Shown: piece after piece, positions 45,781 through 57,345 of the stretch | How the letters are laid out: each line of letters begins with the position of its first letter | Position numbering within the stretch: the stretch's first letter is position 1 | Assembly: GCA_004352715.1 (NCBI GenBank) | Contig: SCFE01000002.1 | Span: 1,492,066 to 1,556,065, forward strand | Source of the DNA: Hofstenia miamia | Lineage: Eukaryota; Xenacoelomorpha; Acoela | Direction of reading: 5' to 3' | DNA: 64,000 nt | Program-made: the position numbers and the translations under genes | Notes under the pieces: generated by a model | The model's input: the letters and a program-made list of their open reading frames with translations, nothing else | Database searches by the model: none | What the model was told of the DNA's origin: nothing

Positions 45781-48700
45781 CTAAAATAATAAAGATAAGA
45801 TAAGATAAGACAATCTTTATTAAGAGAAGGTAAAACAATTAAATATAAACTGATGGCTTCTCAAAATAGCGTCATTAAAAAAAACAAAAAGTATACTATT
45901 TACAAACCTATAAATTGATAAACAGGCTAAGAATAAGTCTAAATTTTATTAATTGTGTAATTGCTATTATAAAATTTGTACCCTGTCCAATATTTTCCTG
46001 AGATGAATTTTTGCTTAAGAATAAATCTTTTCACGCTATTTCGGAATTCTTTCAGTTTCTTAATTTGCTTAATTTGGATGTGTAGATTATTCCATTGCCC
46101 TATACCTACATTTATAAATGAGTCTGAACCTAGTGACAACATATTTTTTAGATCGTTTATTGAAAGTTTTACTGAATTCAAGGAGCTTTATCTTATCATA
46201 TGGCGGAATTTCGTTAGCGACTTTGAAAAATAATATAGCAATATTGATTTGTTTAATTGTTGAAGAGAAGGACACGTTTCCAAAATATAATTCTTGGTGT
46301 TACTAGAATTTCTTTTGCAAACAATGAGGGCCCATTTATATTGCAGCTGAAGTTTATTGAAAGTATCAATTGCAGAAATAGTTGCATTTTCGATAGTCAA
46401 ATTTTATTTGTATGCAAGTTATTGTTGAAGGACGGGTTCATTATGCAAAATTGCGTTTTCTCGGCACTAATGCGAAATTTGTGCATTGAGAAATAATGAC
46501 TTAGTGATTGGCAGTTGGATTCCACTTCTTTATTGCAACATCTAATGACTTGTTGGCGGAGAATATACAAGTATCGTCTGCGTATTGTATAAGATTACAA
46601 TTAGTATAAAAGTTCATATAATTGACATAGATATTAAACAAAAGTAGTCCAAGAATGGTTCCTTGCGGAACTCCTTTTTCAATATGTAGCCAGTCTGAAA
46701 GTAGTGAGTTGAATTTAGCTCGCTGTTTCCTATTACTTAAAAAAATCGCAATTAAACTAGTACTATCAAGGGACAAACCCATACGTTTTAGTTTTTTGAT
46801 TAGTATGTTATGTTCGATTGAATCAAATGCATTAGAGAGATCTAAGTATGCAATAGCAACATATTGTTGATCATCCAATGAATTTCGCCAGTTCTCTGTT
46901 GCCTGAATAGGGACATCATTTGGAAAACCTCTTCTAAATCCAAATTTAGTTGCAGAAAGCAAATTATGTTTTCTAAAATGCTCGAACATGTGATTAAATA
47001 TAAGTCTTTCAAAAACTTTACTTATTGGTATCCTGATTGAAATAGGCCTATAATTAAGTGGGCAGGTTTCATCATTTTTTTGTAAAACGGAGTAACATGT
47101 GCTTCTTTTAAGCAATCTGGGAATGTTTTGGATTTAATGCATTCATTAAAAATGTAGTTAAGGGGAAGGCTAATTGAGTGTACAGTTTCCTTAAGTTTCC
47201 ATGTGGGAATATTTGACGGCCCACTGGATTTGCCGGATTTCAATTTGTTTAAAGCTTTGAGCATGTCATAACTAGTCGTAAATCTAAAGGTAAAAGCGGG
47301 TGCATGAGGCTTTTCACTTTCAGCAAATTTTACATTATCTCCAGAATAATTTCCCAAATTTACGAATGATTTGTTTAAAATATTGGAGATGTGATAAAGA
47401 TCCTTCTGCAATTTGCCGTAATTGTCTGTTATAGCTATGATCTTATTGGTGCCACGTTTATTGCGATTTGTCAGATTATGAATAAAACTCCATTTGGATT
47501 TTTAGGATAGCATAAAATTATATTCTTTTTTTATGTACGCATTATAGGCCTAACATTTGCTATGTTACAAATGTTCCTAGGTCTCTTATAACGGTTAAAA
47601 TTTACTTCACATTGGTTATTTAAGATGTCTTTATTTGCTTGATTTTTCGCGCGAATAAGTGTTTTACAATCGTCCGTAATCCACCCCTTAAAATTTTTTG
47701 AGTTATCCCTTGCTTTAGATTTATTAGGATTTGATAAAATACGTTGTTCAGGGTAATATAAGTTTACATAATGTGCAAGAACTTCTAAGAGCTTACCCAT
47801 CATTGCATTGGGTTTGGTTGCCGTATAAACACATTGCCAGTTTTGATTTGTGTATGCAGATTTTAGTTTATTTAAATTATCCTTATTTCGAATACGGATT
47901 GTAACCCATTTTTTCGATATATATTTTCACTAGTATTAAGTACGCTGATTGATACTATGCAATGGTCTGAGAAAGGGCACTCCGTTGAGTAAAATTGAAA
48001 ATTAAAATCAAATATTTCGGATGTAATGATGTAGTCAATTATTGTCCGAGAATTATGAGTCAGTCTAGTGGGGATTTCCGTGTTTGCAGAATTCAAATTA
48101 TACGCATTTAGTAAAGAATCTAATTTTGCTTTTTCAGAGACGACAAGATAGTTAATATTCCAATATCCGAGTAAAAGAACATCCTCATTTTCAGCACAAG
48201 CGATGGATAATTCAGTTTCTATTTGCTTGATAAATTCTGTCATATAATTTTTTGAAGGGCAATACGACACATTGAGTAATTGTTTTTTGTAGTGGGAGGT
48301 TCTAATTGGATTTTTTAATTCAATCCACAAACTTTCAAATTTAGAATTACAATTTGCGATATTATGTCGGAATTTTGAATTATATATTTTGGGAACAAGG
48401 AATAAGACACCGCCACCTTTGACCTTTTCTAAGAAATTGTTTAAAGCTCTATCCCTACGAAATAATTTGTAAATCGAACTATCAAATGACCAATTTGAAT
48501 CAGGGTCATCGCTAAACAATCAAGTTTCTGAAATTCCTATGATTGTTTGATTTTGGACATTTGTCATAAACTGTCTGAATTGGAGGTATTCAGCAAAGAG
48601 ATTTTGAAAATTTATGTGGACATAATTAATCGAATTACTGGTGTTTACATTTGAGGCAAATGTTTCATAGAAAATGCTAGGATCCGGGTTTTTTTCTATT

Positions 48701-49003
48701 CGCTGTGCATAGAGAAGATAAAATAATATCAAGGCAAAAAATGTCCCATTAATATGCGCGTTGATATCAAGCAAACAAATTCTCAACTTTTAATATCGCA
48801 TAGGTATTTATAAATACAATTAAGAATACATAGAGGGGTGATGGGTTTCTTAGTTTTTTGTGATATGGTCATTTTGACATTTTAGATAAATTTCACAAAA
48901 TTTGAGTTTGGAAATTGTTGTAGCAATTGTAATAACGGTAATATTGAAATCTGTTAATAAGTATTTAGTTAACTATCTTAAGTATGGCAGAATATCGGTG
49001 TAC
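45781..49003 (-). other. MDP1 intron, filled by a retrotransposon
   Basis: 3.2-kb intron with donor ACAG|GTACAC at 49003 and acceptor TATTTTAG at 45781. Nearly all of it (45790 to about 48790) is one minus-strand non-LTR element lying in the same orientation as the gene. Confidence 0.85.
45790..48790 (-). mobile_element. Near full-length CR1/Jockey-type non-LTR retrotransposon in the MDP1 intron
   Basis: Minus-strand frames in order. 48786-48520 is an N-terminal hydrophobic lead and endonuclease start (INYVHINFQNLFAEYLQFRQ, TIIGISET). 48519-47872 is endonuclease (FRRDRALNN, KGGGVLFLVPKIYNSKFR, LLLGYWNINYL, TIIDYIITSE, CPFSDHCIVS). 47803-47531 is a linker. 47411-46501 is reverse transcriptase (LNYRPISIRIPISKVFERLI, FGFRRGFPNDVP, YLDLSNAFDSIEHNILIKKL, KGVPQGTILGLLLFNIYVN, LIQYADDTCIF). 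46400-45939 is the C-terminal region (KLQLQYKWALIVCKRNSSNT, GQWNNLHIQIKQIKKLKEFR). Several frameshifts and a premature stop inactivate it. The 3' end is a TCTTA repeat at about 45792-45812. It is a relative of the 14525-17590 element and the same family as the 13640-14140 fragment. Confidence 0.88.
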
Positions 49004-49103
49004 CTGTAATTATGTCTTTGTTTAACGGCAGTCGAAACGTTCTTTTGACTTCAAAAGGCCAAAGTGTATTATCACAATCCAAAACGACTAATTTACAAAC
49101 CAT
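49004..49103 (-). CDS. MDP1: Magnesium-dependent phosphatase 1, exon 1
   Basis: ATG at 49103-49101 opens MVCKLVVLDCDNTLWPFEVK, then RTFRLPLNKDIITG. Asp9 and Asp11 in LDCDNTLWP are the HAD motif I nucleophile and general acid (DxDxT); LWPF after motif I is typical of MDP1. The exon has 33 codons plus one base and ends G|GTACAC in phase 1, matching exon 2. The start is secure because the family begins only a few residues before motif I. Confidence 0.92.
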
Positions 49104-49379
49104 TTTACACTAATACGATTCTCTCATTGGTTCCTAGTATTTATAGTTACATTCGATGATCACATATTGCGCAATAATTGCCACATTTACAAAAATACAA
49201 TTCAAATAGAAATGTTATTTGCTTAAAGCCTTCATTCAGATAAACATATTGCATTTAAAAAGTTTATTCTGGAAGTAAGATGTTATTGTACTAACAGATA
49301 AATAATAAAAAAAATGTTATTAAAACCGATATAAATATATGTTGATGTAGAAAACTATATCCGAGTTTGGCAACAGTAT

Positions 49380-49837
49380 CTATGTTATTAAGTCTCTATC
49401 CCTTGGTGAAGTCGTATCGGAGTTACTGTAGCAGTCGACAGACTGAGCAGTGGGTGCCATTAAGATCCATTACCTTTGGATGTGTACTACTAAAGCAGGT
49501 TTAACCTTGAGAATCTTATTGCGCACCTGGAACAAGGAGCGCTGATCTGTGTTGAGTCTTATCAGCGGAGTGAAGCCGAAGACCGAGCTTCAGTTGAGGG
49601 TATTGCGCCTCTCCTGCCTTGGTCAACCAGAAAGCTACTGTGACACAGCAAAGCTACCTCATTAGTGCAGCAAACTCCTGCCTTTGACACATCCCATAGG
49701 CCAAAGAAAGAGCTATCCCCGATATGACTGCTCTATGAGAGGCATTCATAGCTCAGGAACCAACGGCAGTCATGTTGGAAGCGTTTCCACTGCTTGCCGT
49801 CTACCCTATTATCTAATGTCCTTTGTCGGTAGAAGAC
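49380..49837. other. GC-richer sequence of unknown nature, left part
   Basis: Clearly higher GC than the surroundings, with no convincing reading frame. Contains TGGTGAAGTCGTATCGGAG and GCCGAAGACCGAGCTTCAG. It appears to continue at 50268-50400 on the other side of a MITE insertion. It may be an old repeat or a non-coding RNA relic; no tRNA or 5S boxes are evident. Confidence 0.3.
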
Positions 49838-50267
49838 TAGTGGTGTGCGGGTCCGCCCGTTCCCCGACGGCGGCCCGCGGTCTAAAACTTTAACGGGCGG
49901 GCCACGGGCTAGCATAGAGAAGAAAAGATAAAAGTATTGTAAATCTATTCTGTTTACTATATCTCAAAACACAATATCTCTGTTTACCATTCTGTTTGCT
50001 ATATCTCAAATCACAACTTTACTATATCTCAAATCTATCACGTGTAAATTTAACAGCTGAATGAACAGCTGATAGTAATGTTTTTATTTGATCTGGAGTA
50101 ATTTACAGGTAAATAATGAAATCACGTGATAATTGTGCAAGTGCGTTGGACAATGAGATTAATGTGTAATGCATGTGCGGGCGGGCTACAACTTTAACGG
50201 GCGGGCTCAGTGTTGAACAGCGGGCGCGGCGGGTTTTGGCGGAAAAATCGGCGGCCGCACATCACTA
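49838..50267. mobile_element. hAT-like MITE, CG-rich ends, complete copy
   Basis: About 430 bp with inverted ends: TAGTGGTGTGCGG... on the left and ...CCGCACATCACTA on the right. The subterminal regions are rich in CCGCCCG and repeat ACTTTAACGGGCGGGC in direct and inverted order, while the core is AT-rich. There is no coding capacity. A clean 8-bp target duplication was not found (TAGAAGAC on the left, TCGGGGAT on the right). The same family, in the other orientation, lies at 55067-55670. Confidence 0.72.
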
Positions 50268-51511
50268 TCGGGGATTCCGTGCGGTGACTGCCTTCTTTAC
50301 GACCTGGCGCTACTAAGAAACCTTCACGTGGAGGCTGCCTTAGTAGCACGATTTGGATGTACTACTCTTTGGGTTTTCGAAACTTGATTTATGTGTTTTC
50401 AATCACTGCTATTGCAACATGTCTTCAATTAATGCTGTTGTACTTAAGAAAATCTAAAATGTTTTTCTTGTGATTGGCTCTTCACGAATTGCTTTCTTTA
50501 TTATTTCTCAACAGAAAGTGCGTAACGTGACAAATTTGACTATTTTTTAATCATTTTTAACATTTTCAATGTTGTTATTAAACAGATTTCTTAGATATTT
50601 CTATGAAGGCACCGAACAAAAATTTTTGTTTGGATAAACTAATTTTCTGGTTACCTCAATTATTGATCAATGAATTTGCATGTATTTAATTCTAGAAAAG
50701 AGATCTGTAGGGATCATAGGTCTTTCTGGATGCATACTTGAACATATCCATGTTAGAGTGCACACAGCGCCCCATGATATTTTGAAGATATTAATTTCAA
50801 TTTTTATCTGTTAAAATAGTGTCATTACTACAATTTCAAATATTAGTGCAAGAATGGTTTTTGAAATCAGTTAATGCATAGGTAGTCCTTCAGGGCCATG
50901 AATTTTCAGGGTTGCTATTTGGCACATAAAATATTTTTTGTTACTTATTGTATCTAACTGCGTATTTATGACATAAATAGTGTTTTACGACATTTAACAT
51001 TTGTTTTATGTCAGAAATAGGATTTAGAAGACTATACTTAATTAATCTTAGACAATATTGCGTGCACACCATGTGACAAAATAATCAAGTAGCCATGATC
51101 GTGAAAATATCGCTTGAAAATTTGATTGAAGTCAGCATGCTCCACGTCCATGACCCAACAACATGGTTCTCGTGTCTCTTGTTGCTCTGATATTGACAAC
51201 TTTTCCAAATTAATATATTAAGTCCTAGGAAATTGAAAATTTGCGAATAGAAAAGAATTTTCCAGGAATATCATAATTTCTAAAACCTTTGCAAAATAAT
51301 GAACTTAAATTTAGGTTCAAGAAGGGCTTGTAGTAAATTCTTCGAAAAAAGAATAATGCTTGTTTAAGAAATCATAGTAATCTTGTTTTCACGGATGAAG
51401 AATAGAAATAATGCTATAGCACTCAAAATACGAAACAAAATGTAGGTGTTTACTAGTAAACATTTATTATTTGTGTGCATATTTTTTTGTAAATATTTAC
51501 CCACAGATGAA
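50268..51511. other. Intergenic, including the tetraspanin upstream region
   Basis: 50268-50400 continues the GC-richer stretch of 49380-49837. The rest is AT-rich. The tetraspanin start codon lies five bases after a plausible acceptor (CCCACAG at 51500-51506), so an upstream non-coding exon probably exists but was not identified. Confidence 0.4.
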
Positions 51512-51695
51512 ATGAATCGATGTTTGGGAAGCATATATTCATTGTTTTTGTTTTTCCTTGTGTTTGGTGGGCCTTTAATTGGGATCTTATTGATTGTTAT
51601 TGGAGTGTATTCCGCAGTTGAATACAGAATCTATCCCAATCTGCTTCTTCATGAAGGACACTATGCTACACTATCCTACTGTGTGATAGCTATAG
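51512..51695 (+). CDS. Tetraspanin, exon 1
   Basis: First coding exon of a four-exon tetraspanin (51512-51695, 57346-57533, 59301-59507, 60828-61118; 289 aa). Tetraspanins are four-pass membrane proteins that organise partners in membrane microdomains. ATG at 51512 follows CCCACAG|ATGAA; the earlier ATG at 51507 is out of frame and stops at once. It encodes a short cytoplasmic N-terminus with Cys4 (a typical palmitoylation position), TM1 at about residues 9-33 (FLFFLVFGGPLIGILLIVIG), the small extracellular loop, and the start of TM2 (LSYCVIAI). Donor ATAG|GTGAGA is phase 1. The subfamily cannot be fixed by eye. Confidence 0.88.
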
Positions 51696-54589
51696 GTGAG
51701 ATTTACAGCAGAATTCTATGCTTTATCAACCTATTATTAAACATTTAATGAATTCGAAACAAAAAACTATCATCCACATCACATTCTCTTTGCATTCTAT
51801 TATGCAGGTAAAATGCAGTAGTCTTTGGCTTAAAACAGAGCAGCCTTACTTTTCGTTATTAAAATTTGTGTAATTTTAAAATGAAAATATTGTGATTGTT
51901 TGTATACCATTGAAATAAAGAGTGACTGGTTTAAACCAGTCATGACTTCTCTAAAAATATCCCATATAATAATAAAAAAACTTCTCCTTAGGTTGGGTCT
52001 TTGAGATGAAGTGATGTCTCTTACTAAGTTAAAGAATGAAATAGCATATGCCTTTACCAATATTGCTACATTTTGTTTTTGTCTTTTACACACCTTTGCT
52101 TAATAGAAACGCGCTATATTTTAGTGCATAACTTGATTTATGTTCATAGTATTCCTTTTTGATATCAGCAGTTTTTGAACTGAATTGCACTGAAAATTCT
52201 TAAATACCTTTTATTGATATTTCTGTCCAGAAATTATTAATAATAAAATGTATATAAAAAAATCAAAATTTTGTTATTCTTGTCTAGGAGAAATAGTTAC
52301 CTGTACTGGACTTGACATTCTATCAATATGGTCGGCTCTTCAATGCTTACAAACTTGATTCTCTTGCACATCTGGAAGTCCTAATTTCTTGAAATTTTCG
52401 TCTGCATTGTACCATGTGTTTTGGGAACGAATGTTCCCATTTTAGTGGCATATCAATATATCCATTACATCCCATGGAAGAACTGCATTTTCAAAATAAA
52501 TATGATGATGGAAATGTTGATCAATCCTTACCTATATCAGTGAAAGAATGAACTCTATCAAATAGAATGCTTAGGAACAAAGCTATTCGATTAATTGTTA
52601 CCTGAAGGCTAGGTTAAACCCTAACATTCAACTAACTTTGATGTTAGTAAATTCCTATTTAGCTATTAAGCATTAACACAAAACGTGTGTAGTGGTTCTA
52701 GATGGCACAAAGCATTATATTTGAGATTTAAAGTATTGATGAATTACAAAATATGTACTTAGAAATCTATGTCATTGGAAACAAAACCTATATATATATA
52801 AATTTTGATAATTCTTTAAATACTGGATATCCAATAATCTAAATAATGTAAATTGTTTGTAGAAAAGCGTTAATTTATTATTATGGAGTAATAATGTATG
52901 GTTAGAGTTATTTTAATGCGCACCTGCCCAATCAAAATTACTTTTTTTATCTTCTACCCGCCTATGGCAGAGAATGACATTTTCCTTGCTGCTATCAAAC
53001 AATTTAGGCATTCTTAATAAAATTATGAACAACACTTTTTAGAAAATTTTTAGCTTTGAACAAAATATTAATTAAAATGCACATTATAAGGAATGAAAAC
53101 CTTACCCGTATCCGAAGTATGCGGACCTGCCCTCTACCCGCGAGTAGTACCCGTACCTCAATATTATGGAGATTCTTCATTAATAAATGCCAACGAATTT
53201 GTACGCGTCAACTAAGTTTAAATGAACAGCATTATGAAAACTTTATCTTTGTAGCACTTATTAGCTTAGGTTATATTTTGATAGTATAAATTGTCACTAG
53301 AATTCGGAAAATATTTTACAGACGCACTTCATCTTCATTTGCTACTTTGTGGTCTTGAATTTTGTGTATTTTTCATTTATAGTTTATGAAACTTCACAAA
53401 CTTTGTCTGATAATCAAATTAATTTTACAAATGACATGAAATATATTTTAAGAATAATGTCAAAGTCGGAAGTTAGCTACGTGTATTGAGCTAGAGCAGT
53501 GAAGGATAAAATCGCTTCATCATTTCAATTTCTTTGAGTTTCGAAGGAGAAATTATTAGGGAATCGCTAAGCAAACCATTTTTGCATTTCATTAGAAAAT
53601 TAATCTTAAAGACATGCTTTAGTTACATACTAATATTAGGGGATCATTCTTATACATTTTGCCAAACATTCTTAAAACTGTCAAAAAAAGTTTTTATGTA
53701 TACTAATTTTTAATACAAAGTTCACACGTTGTTACTCTGCACTTAGATAATCACATAATGAAGATTTGTAAAATTTTCAAAACCATGTATAGCGTAGAGG
53801 AGGGGTGTATTTGCGGGCATAGAATAAAGTGAAATACTTTCAACTAAGTGTAATATGTTCAAACTAAGGTATTGTAGTATTTTCTATGAATTCGTATGTA
53901 TGTATATCTTATTTAATCGTATTTCCAGAAGCGTTTATTGGATTTTTGTAAGTCACTACCAGTAGTTAAAGAAATTTTCTCTTTGCAATATTGCCAAAAT
54001 GTACACGTTTTGTCTGTGACTTTCTCTGGATAAACTAGTGAAATGCATTTTTTATGGAGATTAAAGATAATGCGGACAATCATATACAGGAAACAGCATC
54101 TGATTTCATAAAATGAATAAAGCAATATCAGATACTTTACGCAAATTATTTCTTAGTCTTAAATTTGGCAATAATGGCCACCTAGTTGGTAACCTGCTTT
54201 TTTTACGTATTTTAAAAAGTTTCAAAATTTGATAAGATGCACTACTTAAACAGCAATTACCGGAAAAATGTGGTTGCCAAAACGATTTTCACTGGTTTTA
54301 GTCCCCCTCCACTTACTCACTGTCTTCCTTCACTCACAATCTCCCAAAATTACATTAACAATATTTATCTCGATAAGTGTTGCAATGAGTCGGTAGTTAA
54401 TTTGACAGGTTAATTTGCTTTTTTCAAGAGCATGAGGAAGTTTGTTAATCTATTAATTATGTAGGCCAATGATTAACGTCCGATTTTATTAGATAAGTAT
54501 GCCATTGCTTCCTGAAGTTCTAAAACTTATATGATTATTGGCAGGAAATGTAACGGATTTGAAGCCTGGAAGCTAATTATCCATCCATA

Positions 54590-54690
54590 TGCCAAAGGAG
54601 AGAAGAGGTTCTATTGTTAATATAGCTAGTGTAGTATCAAGAGCAACCAAATTCATATCAAATACTGAGAAGCACTGGAAATCCACGAGT
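54590..54690 (+). pseudogene. Possible short-chain dehydrogenase relic
   Basis: One frame reads HMPKERRGSIVNIASVVSRA and then about 16 more residues to a stop. GSIVNIAS is the beta-5 strand with the catalytic Ser region of short-chain dehydrogenases/reductases (typical G.IVNISS). The following expected YxxSK is not readable in frame; AEKHW-like remnants shift frame. A chance match is possible because the stretch is short. Confidence 0.3.
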
Positions 54691-55066
54691 GATTAAGAGA
54701 ATGGTACATGCTAGGAAGACATCAGAAAATCTGTTCGTGGAATGTCCTGAGACCCAGATCACCGTTGCAGAAACTCACTATGCTACAATATACATGTTGA
54801 TTCACCGATTCCTAGCCTGAATGATGTTGAAATAGAGTACAAATATAGAATCTATGGGTGTAGATTTAGCATAAGTGAACATGAAATTATTGTTTTACAA
54901 TCTCAACCCAGATAGAAACTATATGATCTGATGATAAGCAAAACTGCTCGTAGATAAATACCATGCAAAGTGAGCAATACGATAAGTTTAATAGGGCGAC
55001 TTAAACTGGACTCTAAACTCGCGTTTTTTCAGCGTCATTGTAATAATCCATCTACTCTTTTCAGAG

Positions 55067-55670
55067 TAGGGATGTGCGGACCGCCGATTTTTCCTGCCCA
55101 GACTTACTCGCGCCCGTTGTGCAAAACTGAGCCGGCCCGCGGCCCGCCCGTTAAGCTCTCAGCTCGCCGTTAAAGTTTTAGCCCGCTCGTGACCCGCCCG
55201 AGCGTGATTTCATTATGTACCTGTAAATTACTACAGGTCCAATAAAAACATTACTATCAGCTGTTCACTCAGCTGTTAAATTTACCTGTGGTAGATTTGA
55301 GATATAGTAAAGTTGTGATTTAAGATATAGCAAACAGAATTGTAAACAGAGATATTGTGTTTTGAGATATAGTAAACAGANCTGAGCCGGCCCGCGGCCC
55401 GCCCGTTAAGCTCTCAGCTCGCCGTTAAAGTTTTAGCCCGCTCGTGACCCGCCCGAGCGTGATTTCATTATGTACCTGTAAATTACTACAGGTCCAATAA
55501 AAACATTACTATCAGCTGTTCACTCAGCTGTTAAATTTACCTGTGGTAGATTTGAGATATAGTAAAGTTGTGATTTAAGATATAGCAAACAGAATTGTAA
55601 ACAGAGATATTGTGTTTTGAGATAAAGTAGACAGAATAGACTTACAATACTTTTATCTTTTCTTCTCTAT
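55067..55670. mobile_element. hAT-like MITE, truncated copy with duplicated internal part
   Basis: Begins TAGGGATGTGCGGACCGCCG, the same end as the right end of the 49838-50267 copy read inward. It continues with CGCCCGTTAA-type subterminal repeats and then the shared AT-rich core. The block 55127-55380 is repeated almost exactly at 55382-55635 across a single N at 55381. The copy stops at CTTCTCTAT near 55670, lacking the opposite CG-rich end. Confidence 0.75.
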
Positions 55671-56524
55671 AATAATAGTCTCAACTCCCTCCCTTTCTCC
55701 ACTTTAGCACTAGAATTCTGTTGTTGCATTATTAGATGGCCGCGTTGATTTTTTTGCATTGGTTTCTCTCTTGGAAAACCACAAAATTGTATTTTAGCTT
55801 AGCTAGCGATTTTGCCAATCCATTAAAAGATCTCTCTTCTTATTTTTCAATATAATACTGCTTGATATAAGACCATTGTATATGAAGCAATGTCAAGCTT
55901 ATCATAGAAACTACATCTAATCTAACATCTTCATCTTTGGAAAACTCATCACTAATGTTGCGAAGAAATAAATTGTCAATAGGGAAACAGTTCTATGCAA
56001 CATTTCTAAGTTGGATGATTTATTCAAATGGTCTAAGCTATGAAAAATTGAAAATTGGAATCCAATCTTATATTGAATCTTATTCTTGTCAATGTGACTG
56101 CAATGGGCATTCAAATGTGTACTTGACAATTACTATAACTGATAACTTTTTAACTCCTCAACAGTAATTAATCAGTACCTAGTAAATATCAGAGTTGTAA
56201 TTGGGTTGGGGCTAAGGTTTGGCGGGGCTGGGCCGGGCTTGATCCTAATGTTTAAATTTTTATTTTAAATTCAAGAAAACATTCGATTGAAAACTTAAAC
56301 TTTACAAATGACAAAATACATTCTCTCTAAATTTAATCAGCCCTGCATTATTGGCTGCTGCAATACTTCTAACATCTAAATGTTGTCTGCTACAAGCAAA
56401 CTCCCAATTAATTTTTTTTGATGTAGGTTGATGTAAGTTGTGTGGTATTATTATAGTACCACCCGGAATTAACCTGTTCCTGTCACTGACTATTTACCGT
56501 GTGTTTACCTTTGTAACAAGCCCA

Positions 56525-56527
56525 TTT

Positions 56528-56573
<46 letters not shown>

Positions 56574-56792
56574 AATGTACTTATGTGATTTTAATAAACG
56601 ATTTTATTCGTACTGTTTAACCTTATAATGCAATATGTTTATAATTTTCTTTAGTGTAGTTGATTGTAAAATATTCATTTACCGCATTTGTCATATCGAC
56701 GATGATTTCTAATAATCGAAACCGGTCTAAATTTTTGATTGTGTTACATGTTTCAAATATTTCGAAGCTCAGTATACTTACATTTAAATAAA

Positions 56793-56831
<39 letters not shown>

Positions 56832-56888
56832 TAAATGCACTAATGTGATTTTAAGAAAAACGATTTTACTCGTACTACTTACCCTTAT
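56525..56888. repeat. Duplicated (TA)n unit and Penelope-like terminal sequence
   Basis: (TA)n at about 56530-56567 is followed by TGTGATTTTAATAAACGATT and TTATTCGTACTG. A second (TA)n at about 56795-56828 is followed by a very similar block at 56832-56888. Between them, about 56650-56790 contains GTGTAGTTGATTGTAAA, which also occurs 3' of the Penelope-like remnant at about 44315, and GATGATTTCTAATAATCGAA with ACCGGTC. This suggests a Penelope-like terminal repeat. Confidence 0.5.
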
Positions 56889-57345
56889 AGCAAGTTGGCA
56901 GAGAATTTTAATAATTAAATATATAAGAACTGATATGTTCTTTAAATGATTCACAATATAGATGTTTTTTTGGTACAAACTAAATAAATATTAATAAAAT
57001 TTTCATGAAATTATAGCACTAGAGTTTTTCAAGTATGGTATTACTATAACAAACTAGCAATCATCCTAAAGCAAAAGTTTTAAGTGATTTCTTTTGGGGT
57101 AACAAAGCTACCCAATTTCAACTCTGGTAAATACATAATTGTCAGAGTAGGTGAAGTAATTTTCATGTTACATTAGCTCATTTAATTAGAAAGTTCAATT
57201 TGACCGCTATATGATTTTAGTGTTAAATAATTTCAACTTTTGTAAATTGTGTACGGTACGGTCCTGTGATCAGATAATCTTATCTCATTATTTAAAGTCA
57301 TTACTAAATATCATTCGATTGAATTGCTATCATTTATCTTTTTAG

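Larger units (their letters stand above)
51696..57345 (+). other. Tetraspanin intron 1
   Basis: 5650-bp intron. It contains a 20-bp perfect palindrome (51923-51942), a possible SDR relic (54590-54690), a hAT-like MITE with an assembly duplication (55067-55670), and duplicated (TA)n units with a Penelope-like end (56525-56888). No exon is recognised in it. Confidence 0.7.

Noticed and set aside
46118-46870. Plus-strand open frames within 45976-46870
   Set aside because: They are shadows of the minus-strand retroelement RT and C-terminal region.
52910-53170. Possible further MITE with CCCGCGAGTAGTACCCGTACC-like sequence
   Set aside because: Some internal symmetry is visible, but no inverted ends or second copy were found in the window.
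56438-56620. Open frame through the (TA)n run near 56530
   Set aside because: The IYIYIY translation is simply the microsatellite.
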